A stretch of DNA of 64,000 nt from Erinaceus europaeus (taxonomy: Eukaryota; Chordata; Mammalia; Eulipotyphla; Erinaceidae). Below are positions 32,519 to 42,955 of this stretch, in pieces. The position numbers and the translations under genes are program-made. Below the pieces are notes generated by a model. It worked only from the letters and a program-made list of their open reading frames with translations. It was not told where the DNA came from and did no database searches. Position 1 is the stretch's first letter. The number at the start of each line of letters is the position of its first letter. The stretch spans positions 111,493,593-111,557,592 of the forward strand of contig NC_080171.1 of NCBI RefSeq assembly GCF_950295315.1, read 5' to 3'.

Positions 32519-33329
32519 TATCTTGGCGTTACTCTCGATCGCACTCTGTCATTTCACGAACATCTCATAAAAACTGCAGCAAAGGTGGGCGCGAGGAATC
32601 ACATCATTGCAAGACTGGCCAGCTCCTCATGGGGCGCAAGCGCTTCCACACTACGATCATCTTCTCTGGCATTATGCTATTCCACTGCAGAATACTGTGC
32701 CCCAGTATGGTTCCGTAGCCCCCATGTCCACTTGGTTGATTCCAAATTATATTCCTCCATGAGGATAATTTCTGGAACCATCCGTTCCACCCAGGTCCCA
32801 TGGCTGCCAGTTCTTAGCAACATGGCCCCGCCAGATATTCGTTGGGGTGCGGCATCATCTAAGTTCATTTCCCACGTCTACGCTCGACCGGACCTGCCAA
32901 TATACGCGGATATCTTTGCCCACCCTGTCCAACGCTTGACATCTCGTCACCCAATCTAGTCCCCTACGCCTACACTGAACTTCTCTGTTCCAAACTCTTG
33001 GAAACAGAGTTGGCAGTCAGCTGAGGTAAAGAACAAACACCTCATCACAGACCCCTGCAAGCGTCAACCCGGCTTTGACCTAGCACATTATGATTGGGCC
33101 CTCCTCAATCGCTATCGAACAGGCCATGGCCGGTGCGCAGCTATGTTCCATCGCTGGGGAGCCAGAGACTACCCGAACTGCTCCTGCGGCTCCAGACAGA
33201 CTATGACCCACATAGTCAACGACTGCCACCTCTCCAGATTCAAAGGAGGTTTCGAAACCTTACATCAGGCTCAACCAGACGCTGTTGACTGGCTACGGAA
33301 GAAGGGCAAACGCTAGAAGAAGAAGAAGA
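32519..33329 (+). mobile_element. Non-L1 LINE fragment (C-terminal part of a reverse transcriptase polyprotein)
   Basis: This 811-bp insert is flanked by AGTACTC at 32512-32518 and 33330-33336. One frame stays open from the first base to a TAG at 33314-33316 except for a single in-frame TAG at 32957-32959; there is no frameshift over about 265 codons. The product begins YLGVTLDRTLSFHEHL, a motif following the RT core in APE-type LINEs, continues with ALCYSTAEYCAPVW and NKHLITDP, and ends with a Cys/His motif (CSCG at 33179-33190, His at 33209, Cys at 33224). The stop is followed at once by (AAG)n, so the 3' UTR is almost nil. Base composition is GC-rich with many CpGs, unlike the surroundings. 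From memory this type resembles jockey/CR1-like proteins from arthropods such as ticks; it is clearly not L1. The clade is not resolved. Confidence 0.85.
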
Positions 33330-33432
33330 AGTACTCCTGAAGTTTCCTCCTGCAGATGGGGACTGTGGACTTGAACCTGGGTCCTTGTGCATGATAATGT
33401 ATGTGTTCTAGCTTGTGCAGCAAGGCCTAGCC

Positions 33433-34410
33433 CCCATACTGATTTATAAGCCTTTATAACTACCTGGGTTTCATTTATTTCATATCTTTAGAGACACTAT
33501 ATATTGTCAGTATTTCCATTTTACTTATTATGTTCATTAAATTGTAGTATTGTAGTAAAATTTTGTTTCTCATCTAGAGATGATTCACATTTTCATGTTT
33601 TTTTGGCTATTTAGTTCTCTATTTTCTATTCATTTCTCTCTTGCTGATTTTAGAAGTAGTCTGTATTTTCTTTCTGTCAGATACACATTTCAATTTTTTT
33701 TCTATTTTTGTCTGTCTTGTGGAGTGTTTTCTTTGTTTAGTTTTTCACTTTCAGTTTAATGTAATCCGCTTGGCTCCACTGCATTGAAGAAAGCTTTGAT
33801 ACTGTGGGCTTTCTGTCCTACCTTCTTTCTCCCCTTCCCTTCCCCCTTCTCTCTCCTGCTTCTCTCTGTTTCTCTACCTTTTGTTTCTTGCAAAAACCAA
33901 AAAGATATATTATCGATTAAGTGTAATAAAATTCATCAAATTTTTTTCTAAATGTTTAATATATTTTTGTGTGTCCTTATTAAGATCTCTTGATCTAGTC
34001 TAAGGTCAATACAGTGTTTCTTTCCTTTTGCACTGAGATCTGCTGTTGTTTATTCTTTTCAATGTGAGGTAGAGGTCAAGATGAACTTTTCCAAACTGAT
34101 ATTGAGATGGGTCAGCACTGTTTGTTGGAAAGGCTCTTTCCCCCCCTGCATTGCAGCATTAGTAATGTAAATCTGCTTCTTAACTATGTTTTCTTTTCTT
34201 TTCTTTTTGGTCAGTTTGTGAATCTTTCCACTGATAACCACTCTACCGTTTTTGTTTTTGTTTTTACTTTAGTTTAACTTGATACAATTTGAGAATTATA
34301 AAATACTTTGATTTATAACTGTGGGTTGTCTTTCCTCAAGTAGAAATGCAACAGTATAAGCTATTACAGTCAAATAGTAGCACAGCAAGGTCTCCAGATC
34401 ACTTATAGAA
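33433..34410. other. No feature recognised
   Basis: 980 bases of T-rich sequence without a named element; the last ~100 bases may belong to the old L1 that follows. Confidence 0.45.
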
Positions 34411-34556
34411 AGTAATTTTTTCTCACATCAGCAATAAACATATTCAAAACAAAAAATTAGATTATCAAATGTATCAAGTGTGTGGAAATGATCAAATGCT
34501 TGGAAATAAATCTAATAAAACGAATACATGATCCTTACTCTAAAAACAGAAACAAT
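34411..34556 (+). repeat. 146-bp direct repeat, left copy (target duplication of L1)
   Basis: It is identical to 37169-37314 except for one base (GGAAATGATC here, GGAAATTATC there). The sequence itself looks like degraded L1 ORF2 (CTTGGAAATAAATCTAATAAAA), so the younger L1 landed in an older one. Confidence 0.95.
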
Positions 34557-35819
34557 TGCCAAAACCATCTTAAGGAAAAGAAACAGAAATGGAGGCATCA
34601 GACTCCCAGACCTTAAACTATATTATAAAGCCATCATCATCAAAATAGCATGGTACTGGTACAAAAATAGTCACACAGACCAGTGGAACAGAATTGAAAG
34701 CCCAGAAATAAATCCCCACACCTACAGACATCTAATCTTTGATAAGGGGGCCCAAATGATTAAATGGAAGAAGAAGAAGGCTCTCTTCAATAAATGGTGC
34801 TGGGAAAACTGGGTTGTAACATGCAGAAGAATGAAATTGAACCATTTTATCTCACCAGAAACAAAAATCAACTCCAAATGGATCATAGACCTAGATGTCA
34901 GACCAGAAACAATCAAATACTTAGAGGAAAACATTGGTAAAACAGTTTCCCACCTACACCTCAAGGACATCTTTGATGAATCAAACCCAGTTGCAAGGAA
35001 GACTAAAGCAGAAATAAACCAATGGGACTACATCAAATTGAAAAGCTTCTGCACATCCAAAGAAACTATTAAACAAACAAAGAGACCCCTCACAGAATGG
35101 GAGAAGATCTTCACATGCCATACATCAGACAAGAAACTAATCACCAAAATATATAAAGAGCTCAGCAAACTTAGCACCAAAAAAGCAAATGACCCCATCC
35201 AAAAATGGGCAGAGGATATGAACAAAACATTCACTACAGAGGAGATCCAAAAGGCTAACAAACATATGAAAAACTGCTCCAGGTGACTGATTGTCAGAGA
35301 AATGCAAATTAAGACAACACTAAGATACCACCTCACTCCTGTAAGAATGGCATACATCAAAAAGGACAGCAGAAACAAATGCTGGAGAGGTTGTGGGGAC
35401 AGAGGAACCCTTTTACATTGCTGGTGGGAATGTAAATTGGTCCAGCCTCTGTGGAGAGCAGTCTGGAAAACTCTCAGAAGGCTAGACATAGACCTTCCAT
35501 ATGATCCAGTAATTCCTCTCCTGGGTTATACCCCAAGGACTCCATAACACCCAACCAAAAAGAGGTGTGTACTCCTATGTTCATAGCAGCACAATTCATA
35601 ATAGCTAAAATCTGGAAGCAACCCAGGTGCCCAACACCAGATGAGTGGCTGAGAAAGCTGTGGTATATATACACAATGGAATACTATGCAGCTATCAAGA
35701 ACAATGAGCCCACCTTCTCTGACCCATCTTGGACAGAGCTAGAAGGAATTATGTTAAGTGAGCTAAGTCAGAAAGATAAAGATGAGTATGGGATGATCCC
35801 ACTCATCAACAGAAGTTGA
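34557..35819 (+). pseudogene. L1 ORF2 C-terminal remnant
   Basis: It encodes about 420 codons of the ORF2 protein beyond the RT core: AWYWYKN and DQWNRIES early, [35 protein letters not shown], then the cysteine-rich stretch [18 protein letters not shown] and finally YIYTMEYYAAIKNNE. Two lesions are visible: an in-frame TGA at 35284-35286, and a one-base deletion at about 35534-35537 that moves the end of the protein to another frame until the TGA at 35817-35819. Endonuclease and RT domains are absent, so it cannot act autonomously. Confidence 0.92.
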
Positions 35820-37168
35820 GGAAGAAGATCTGAAAGGGAAACGAAAAGCAGGACCTGACCAAATTGTAACCAGGGCACCAAAGTAATAACCCTGAGGCGA
35901 TGGGTAGACATGCAGCTTCCTGGGACAGTGGGAGGTGGGAGTGGGTGGGAGGGATGGGTCACAGTCTTTTGGTGGTGGGAATGGTGTTTATGTACACTCC
36001 TAGTAAAATGTAGTCATATACATCACTAGTTAATACGAGAGGGGGAAATTTAATTGTATGTCTTGAAGTTTTTCAAAACACAAACTGAATCTTTTCTCAA
36101 TATATGCAGTGTAATTGATATGCAGACTCTCTCAAAAGCCTAGACCAAGTAGATCAGAAGCAACCAATAGCACAGCTATATACAAGATACTGGGTACTGT
36201 ACAGCAAACCCTAACAAAAGGACTTTTCAAAATTAACTCAATTACCAAATAATGTGATGATAACATTAACTATAGATTGTCTTTTGGAACCCTAAGACAG
36301 CAGGAACCTCACATCTCCACTATAGAGCCTCTACTTCCCCCAGTCCTGGAACCATTGGATAGGGCCCACTTTCCCGTATGCCTCTCCCAATCCATATCAA
36401 ATAATATTGCATCTGCCGATCACAACCTAACCAACACAACGATTGCCACCTCGACATGCTTCACTTCAGACTGTGTCCAGAGACTACACATGTGGAATGA
36501 CAACCCTTCAGCTTCATTACTCAGGTGAGACCTTTCCTTTCATAGTATACTCTAATTCCATCCCAGGTGGTTCACTTTCTAACAAAGTCCCAAAACCTAG
36601 ATATACACCAGTTTCTGTGAGAGAGAGCATATGTTCATACGTATCCGTAAACTACTGCAAAATATATACCTGAAAGCAGAAGTACACTAGAGTTTGCAGT
36701 GAGTACCCCCCTAACACTTCCTCTCCACTATTCCAAGCTTTGGGTCCATGATTGCTCAACAATTTGTTTGGCTTCGTATGTTAACTCTCTTTTCAGTCAC
36801 CAGGTTCCAGATGTCATCAGGATGCCGGCCAGGCTTCCCTGGACTGAAGACCCCACCAATGTGTCTTGGAGCTCCGCTTCCCCAGAGACCAACCCTACTA
36901 GGGAAAGAGAGGCAGACTGGGAGTATGGACCGACCATTCAACGCCCATGTTCAGCAGGGAAGCAATTACAAAGCCAGACCTTCTACCTCCTGCAACCCAC
37001 AATGACCCTGGGTCCATGCTCCCAGGGGGATAGAGAATGGGAAAGCTATCAGGGGATGGGGTGGGATATGGAGAATGGGTGATGGGAATTGTGTGGAATT
37101 GTACCCCTCCTAACCTATGGTTTTGTTAATTAATACTTTCTTAAATAAAAAAAATTCTAAAAAAAAAA
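34557..37168 (+). mobile_element. 5'-truncated L1, 2.6 kb, with complete 3' UTR
   Basis: It starts within the C-terminal third of ORF2, ends ORF2 at 35819, then has a ~1.34-kb 3' UTR and an A-rich tail ending at about 37168. Late 3' UTR landmarks (CTGGGAGTATGGACCGACC, GAATTGTGTGGAATTGTACC) match other L1 ends in the window, making this the best local reference for that 3' UTR. The flanking 146-bp repeat marks the insertion. Confidence 0.93.
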
Positions 37169-37314
37169 AGTAATTTTTTCTCACATCAGCAATAAACATA
37201 TTCAAAACAAAAAATTAGATTATCAAATGTATCAAGTGTGTGGAAATTATCAAATGCTTGGAAATAAATCTAATAAAACGAATACATGATCCTTACTCTA
37301 AAAACAGAAACAAT
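37169..37314 (+). repeat. 146-bp direct repeat, right copy
   Basis: It directly follows the A-rich tail of the L1. 145 of 146 bases match 34411-34556. Confidence 0.95.
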
Positions 37315-37440
37315 ATTGACAGAAATTAAAGAAGACAAGCCTATGGAGTCAAGTATGAAGTTAAAAGGCTGATCTTTATAAAAATGTCTAACCTCCCTAA
37401 ATTGATCTATGTAGATTAATTTCAGCCCTAGCAAAAATTC
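37315..37440 (+). mobile_element. Old L1 ORF2 fragment, host of the younger L1
   Basis: GACAGAAATTAAAGAAGAC, AAAATGTCTAACCTCCC, TAAATTGATCTATG and CCTAGCAAAAATTC follow the order of L1 ORF2 just after the RT core. It continues the sequence of the duplicated segment. Confidence 0.65.
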
Positions 37441-37445
37441 AAAAT

Positions 37446-37447
<2 letters not shown>

Positions 37448-37479
<32 letters not shown>
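37448..37479. repeat. (GT)n microsatellite
   Basis: Uninterrupted GT dinucleotides. Confidence 0.95.
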
Positions 37480-37480
<1 letters not shown>

Positions 37481-37497
37481 ACATGGAAACTGAAATA

Positions 37498-37723
37498 GTA
37501 ATTCTTATTTATTTATTTGCTTCCAGAGTTATCGCTGGGGCTTGGTGCCTACACTACAAATCCACTGCTCCTGTCAGTCATTTATTTCCATTTTTATTGA
37601 ATAAGACAGAGAGAAATTGAGAGGGGAGGGGAAGCTAGGGAGAGAGAAAATAGATTGTACTATGTGTTTCTATGTAAGCTCACCTGGTGTGACACTGCCT
37701 GACCCCCTCAAAGGGTAATTCTA
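37498..37723 (-). mobile_element. SINE-A, long form, internally deleted
   Basis: GTAATTCTTA (37498) and GTAATTCTAA (37715) are a likely target duplication. The 3' module is present, but after GAGAGAGAAAATAGATTG the body and box B are missing and only the 5' end of the head remains. Confidence 0.8.
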
Positions 37724-39062
37724 ACCTTTACACAAGTGCTATGAACCAAGAATAACCAAGATTTTAAAAAAGCATGTTTTTTTAAAAAGCTTACATTGAT
37801 TTCAATGCTTATTTGGCATTTTCTATATTTGTGATTTTTAAAATATTTTTGTAATGTATATATTTTTATGTAAATATTTAATATCATATAGTATATATTT
37901 ATATACTATATACGATTTAATATTTAATGTAAATATTTTATAATGTAATTTTAAATATTTTTGTAATGTACCTTATTGATGACAATATATTAAAAAAGAT
38001 ATTGCATTTAAAGAAGTTTTGATACTGTGGTCTCTCTCTCTGCCTCTATATAATAGAAAGGTTTTTTTTTCTTTCTTCTTTTAAATTAGTTTTATTCCTT
38101 TTTTTTCTTGTTAATTACTTTCTAGTGTCTCACACCAGAATAAGAATATATGGTTTAGATGTCCTGCTTTTGACATTACTGAAATTTTTCTCTGAGTTTT
38201 GTGTAGTAGAAATATGTCCATAGTTTTGCCTGCTGGAAACACACACATTATAGTGTTGAGAATCTCTGTCTTTCTCACTTGTCTGTGTGTGCCTGCCATG
38301 TGGGCTGACAGTTAAAGTCTATCACTATTGGTCTGCATCAGTGTCACCTGGCTCTCCTGTCCCTATGGAGTCAGACACATTGTTTTGTTACTAAGTACTA
38401 CCCATTATGGCCTGGTGCTCACTCGATCATGGTTAATAGCATCTGCTTCGAGTCCAGATTCATCAGATGTAAAGATTACAACTACTAATTTTCTTCTTGG
38501 GGATTATTTTACTGTATGTTTGTAGATCCTCTCATAAATATTTTTTCAACTGTTGATAAGAATAGAATACTGTTGGATTCTGATGTTTTTCATCCACTGG
38601 ATCAAGGTAGTTCAATATATATATGGAGAAAAAGAGAAAATAAAAACCTCTGTAAGTAAACGAGGTTTGTCAGTACCAAACTTTTGTTCCAGTCTGGCTC
38701 TCCCCTTCTATCTAAATTAATTTTCTTTTCCCGTACAGTCCTAAGTGAAAGGTGGACTTTACTCTCCCAGTATGCTCCATATTATATTACATACTCATTA
38801 TTCCCCATAAACATGTCAGAAACAGCCCTGTCCACTTTTGTAGCTGAGTCTTTTCCTGTCAATGTTTGTGTTTACCTATGTCTGGGTTTCTGTGCACCTG
38901 AGTCTCTGTGTGTCACTGCATGTGTCTTTCTGTGTGTGAATGTATCTTTGTTGCGTCTGCACCCATGGTCCCTCAGTGTCAATATTTATCCTGGCTTCTA
39001 CCAGTCTGTGTACATTTCTAAGTGCTTTTGGTTTTCCCTTTTAAATGTTCTAAGTTTTGGGG
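37724..39062. other. No named element; contains an AT-rich hairpin
   Basis: Mostly unrecognised. Around 37886-37912 ATATAGTATATA and TATATACTATAT form a near-perfect palindrome inside repeated TAAATATTTAAT sequence. A frame at 38684-39091 has no recognisable domain. Confidence 0.5.
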
Positions 39063-39400
39063 ATTTCAGTATTTTTTTTTTACTTTTTTAAAATACTTAT
39101 TTATTTATTTATTTATTTATTTTCCCTTTGTTGTCCTTGTTGTTTTTTTATTGTTGTGGTAGTTGTTGTTGTTATTGCTGTCATTGTTGGTGGATAGGAC
39201 AGAGAGAAAGGGAGAGAGGAGGAGAAGACAGAGAGGGGGAGAGAAAGATAGATACCTGCAGACCTGCTTCACTGCCTGAGAAGCGACTCCCCTGAAGGTG
39301 GGGAGCCGGGGGCTTGAACAGGGATCCTTAAGCCGGTTCTTGTGCTTCACACCACGTGCGCTTAAACCGCTACACCCGACTCCCGTATTTCAGTATTTTT
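39063..39400 (-). mobile_element. SINE-A1, short form, with target-site duplication
   Basis: ATTTCAGTATTTTT at 39063-39076 and 39387-39400 is a perfect 14-base duplication. The body and box B complement (GGGCTTGAACAGGG) are well preserved and the 5' end is complete. Confidence 0.94.
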
Positions 39401-40591
39401 AAAACGTTTATAAACTCACATTTGCATTTTAAATTTGGGTTTAATTGTTCTTAGAGTCCTACTCTACTACTATTGGAAAAAAGAAGCTGTCTTAGAATTT
39501 AATTTTAATGTTTGTATAACTAACTAGTTAAGAAAAGAAATAGTTCTATTATTTCCCTTTTCCCCCTCTTACTTTGTGTCTGCAGGAACATTAATGTGAT
39601 TTTTTAAATGTATAAACCTCCTGTCAGTCTTGCTAAATTTGATTTATATTATAATTTTTAAATAATTTTGTTAGTCTCACTATTATTATTAGGTTAATAT
39701 AAAACTTATTTTATGCAGTTCTATTTTATTTTGCTATCAAGTTATTTTGCATATTCTACAAATTGAAGGATCGTGGCAATCTGACATGCGCACGTCTATC
39801 AGCTAAACTTTTTCCTACAGCATGTTCTCACTTGAAGTCAGTTTCTGCATTATACTGACAAACTTTGAAATGTTTTAAACTTTTTAAATCAATGCTATAT
39901 CTCTTATTGTGATCAACAGTAAGTGATATTTGATGTTACTACTATCATAGTTTGGAGGCACTATGAGCCATGTCCTTTAAAGATAGTAAAAAAAAAAAAA
40001 AAGAGCAAATGTTATGTGTGTTTACCCTAAGATATTACAATATTGAAATTAGGGAAACTAAGAACCTTGAAATAGCTACAAAGTGTTCAAGTGAAAGAAA
40101 GAGATACACATATCTCATTTTTAAAATAAAAAATGAAACAACGACTAACTGTGGAAGGCATGTGGAAAACTGAAATAAACTTTGCTTGGTCTCTTGAACC
40201 AAACAACAAACCACACTGTGGGTACCAAGCAGTAGTTCTGAGAGGAAATGAAAAGTCCTACTCCAGTGAACACACAAGTGATAAGAAATCAAGATTGCCC
40301 TATTGTTGATATGCAGAAAGTTTTAGTGGTCTTGTAAGAAGATCACCAAGTGATTGATTCTTCGAGGGAAAGACATATAGAGCGCAACTCTAACTCTCTT
40401 CAATACTATGAAGATGAGAGATGTCAGGAGACTGTATAAAATGATCTGAAGTTAGCAGATGTTGGCTCACAAGGTTTAAGGAATGACATACAGGGTGAGA
40501 TAGCAAGTGCTGATGTTGAAACTCTAGCAACTTAGCCAAAAATTCTAGCTAAAATTGTTGATAAGTATTTACTCTCAATGAGAGATTTGGA

Positions 40592-40855
40592 GAGCGACAG
40601 GCTGAGAGCATGACTCGACCTGCCAACACCCATGTTCAGTGGGGAAGCAGTTACAGAAGTCAGGCCTTTCACCTTCTCCACCCCATAATGATCCTGGGTC
40701 CATGCTCCCAGAGGGATAAAGAATAGGAAAGCTATCAAGGGAGGGGGTGGGATAGGAGCTCTGGTGGTGGGAATTGTGTAGAATTGTACCCCTCTTATCC
40801 TATGGTCTTGTTGGTGTTTCCATTTTATAAATAAAATTATAATAATAAAAAAAGA
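40592..40855 (+). mobile_element. L1 3' end in Tigger1
   Basis: It contains ACCTGCCAACACCCATGTTC, GATCCTGGGTCCATGCTCCC, AAGCTATCAAGGGAGGGGG, GAATTGTGTAGAATTGTACC and an A-rich tail, which are 3' UTR landmarks only. Confidence 0.85.
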
Positions 40856-41000
40856 AAAAGGCTTTGAAATAAGAGGCCATCTAGAAATTTTATAACAAGA
40901 GAGAAAGTCAATACTTGGCTTCAAAGTTTTCAAATGACAGGCTGACTCTTACTAGATTTGATGCAGCTGGTGACTTAAAGTTGAGGTCAGTATATATTTA

Positions 41001-41282
41001 CCATGCAGAACTCTTTTTTGTTTTTCATTTTTTATTTATAAAAAGGAAACACTGACAAAACCATAGGATAAGAGGGGTACAACTTCACACAATTCCCACC
41101 ACCAGAACTCCATTTCTCATCCCTCCCCCTGGTAGCTTTCCTATTCTTTACCCCTCTGGGAGTATGGACCCAGGGTTATTAATGGGGTACAGAAGGTGGA
41201 AGGTCTGGCTTCTGTAATTGCTTCCCCACTGAACATGGGCTTTGGCAGGTGGATCCATACTCCCAGCCCATGCAGAACTCTT
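41001..41282 (-). mobile_element. L1 3' end, antisense, with target-site duplication
   Basis: CCATGCAGAACTCTT at 41001-41015 and 41268-41282 is a perfect 15-base duplication of Tigger1 sequence. The insert carries the last ~250 bases of the L1 3' UTR reversed. Confidence 0.94.
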
Positions 41283-41349
41283 AAGGTCCTTAAGAGTTAT
41301 GCTTCTTACCTTTGAGTTACTGTTTATTAAATATTTGTCATGGTTTATA

Positions 41350-41800
41350 TTTTCTCACCTTTTAGACACCAAGATGCAGATGCTACTAGGATTCCATCCT
41401 GATCTCCCCAGGCAAACAACCTCACCAATGCCTCTGAGACCATCACCTCACCCTATCCTTCTAGGGAAAGATAGAAACAGGTTGGGGGTATGGATTGACC
41501 TGCCAACATCCATGTCCAACAGAGAAGCATTTACAGAAGCCAGACCTTTTATGCACCCCTAAAAGATTTTGGTCCCTACTCCCAGAGGGATAAAGAATGG
41601 GGATGATGGGGGTCAGGTGGTAGAGCAGCGGGTTAAGCGCAGGGAAAAAAAAAAAGAGCAGGGAAGCTTCCAATGGAGAACATGGAAAATAGAGCTCTAG
41701 TGACAGCAACTGTACCCCTGTATGGAATATGGAATTGTACCCCTGTTATTTTGAAATCTTACTAATTATTATCAAATCACTAATAAAAATTTTTAAAAAG
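41350..41800 (+). mobile_element. L1 3' UTR, older subfamily, in Tigger1
   Basis: It contains GATGCAGATGCTACTAGGATT, CTAGGGAAAGATAGAAACAGG, TTTTGGTCCCTACTCCCAG and the terminal AAATCACTAATAAAA. A SINE head with an A run interrupts it at about 41609-41655. Confidence 0.8.
41609..41655 (+). mobile_element. SINE-A1 head only, followed directly by an A run
   Basis: GGGGGTCAGGTGGTAGAGCAGC and GGGTTAAGCGCAGGG, the first ~35 bases of the tRNA-like head with box A, are joined directly to A11. Box B, body and normal tail are absent. AAGAATGGGGA before and AAGAGCAGGGA after are a possible diverged target duplication. Confidence 0.8.
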
Positions 41801-41975
41801 TTAAGCTAAGTCTATATCCTTGTACATAATCAATATAGCAGTAATTCTTAGGTTATTGTACATCTGACTGCAAAATTAACTTCTAAACATTTTAAGTCTA
41901 CTATGTAGAATAACTTCTGAGAAAAAATATTACTTTCAGAATGTTACTATTTATTGGAAATGCACTTGATCACTC

Positions 41976-42280
41976 AAGAACTATGATGAGGGAGTTGGGC
42001 GGTAGCGCAGCGGGTTAAGCCAAGTGGATCGCAAAGACTGGTGGAAGAATATTGATTGGAGCCTCGCTCCCCACCTACAGGGGAGTCACTTCACAGGCAG
42101 TGAAGCTGGTCTGCAGGTGTCTTTCTCTCCTCATCTCTGTCTTCCTCTCCTCTTCCCATTTCTCTCTGTCCTATCCAACAACGACGACAGCAATAGTAAC
42201 TACAACAATAAAAAGAAACAACAAGGGCAACAAAAGGGAATAAATAAATAAATACTAAAAAAAAAAAAGAACTATGATGA
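41976..42280 (+). mobile_element. SINE-A1, short form, in Tigger1, with target-site duplication
   Basis: AAGAACTATGATGA at 41976-41989 and 42267-42280 is a perfect 14-base duplication of Tigger1 sequence. Box A is intact (TAGCGCAGCGG) while box B is mutated (GATTGGAGCCTCG). Confidence 0.95.
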
Positions 42281-42369
42281 ACAAGCACAAAGAGCTATAT
42301 TCACATTCGATAACACGGTCTGGCATGAATATATTGATGAATAATTGAGACTTCTAAGATTATTTCTTT

Positions 42370-42652
42370 ACTATTTTTTTCATTGCCACCAGGATTATTG
42401 ATGGGGCTCAGTACCTGCACAACAAATCTACCATTTTGGGAGGCCATTTCTCTCTTTCTTCCTTTTAAAAAACTTTTATTTGATAGAAGATAGAAATTGA
42501 GAGGGGAAAAGTAAGTAGAGAGTGAGGAGAGACACCTTTAGCCCTGATTCACTGTTCTTGAAGCTGCTCCCATTTCCTGCAGGTGGGGAGCACAGGCTCA
42601 ATTGAGCCCAGGTCCTCATACATACTAAACAGGTGTGCCACCACCTGTCCCC
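42370..42652 (-). mobile_element. SINE-A2-type, long form, degraded
   Basis: It shows the 3' module (AGGATTATTGATGGGGCTC), a T-rich stretch, GATAGAAATTGAGAGGGG, CAGGTGGGGAGCACAGGC and the head end GTGTGCCACCACCTGTCCCC. Confidence 0.8.
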
Positions 42653-42659
42653 ATTCCAA

Positions 42660-42955
42660 GATATTTTTTTCGTGCCTCCTGGGTTATGGCTGGTGCTGGG
42701 TGCCTACACTACAAATTCACTGGGAGGCTACTTTTCACATTTTGTTGTCCTTGTTGTTATTATTATTGTTGCCATTGCTGTTGTTGTTGGATAGGACAGA
42801 GAGAAATCAAGAGAGGAGGGAAAGACAGAGAGAAGGAAAGAAAGACACCTGCAAGACTTGACGGCTTGTGAAGTGACCCCCTGGGCTCCAAGGGGATCTT
42901 TGAGCCTGTCCTAGTGTTTTGCCATGTGTGCTTAATCCGCTGGGCTACTACCCCA
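42660..42955 (-). mobile_element. SINE-A1, long form, degraded
   Basis: It shows GGGTTATGGCTGGTGCTGGG, (TTG/TTA)n, GGATAGGACAGAGAGAAATC, a body with a deletion around CCTGCAAGACTTGACGGC, and the head end CTTAATCCGCTGGGCTAC. Part of box B is gone. Confidence 0.82.

Larger units (their letters stand above)
32067..33432 (-). mobile_element. SINE-A2 split by two nested insertions
   Basis: The reversed tail and start of body lie at about 32067-32148, the middle at 32467-32518 (GAGAAAGCGACATCTGC) and the rest at 33330-33432 (GAAGTTTCCTCCTGCAGATG, then the box B complement GACTTGAACCTGGG and a head remnant). A plus-strand SINE and an 811-bp LINE fragment were inserted into it separately, each with its own target duplication. 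Confidence 0.8.

Noticed and set aside
32149..33329. SINE plus LINE as one composite transposon
   Set aside because: Each has its own target duplication (15 bases for the SINE, 7 for the LINE), so they inserted separately.
34557..37168. Intact, mobile L1
   Set aside because: The 5' two-thirds including endonuclease and RT are absent and ORF2 has a nonsense codon and a frameshift.
38684..39091. 135-codon open frame with cysteine-rich middle
   Set aside because: The cysteines come from TGTGTGTCT-like sequence. No homology recognised and no splice or promoter evidence.
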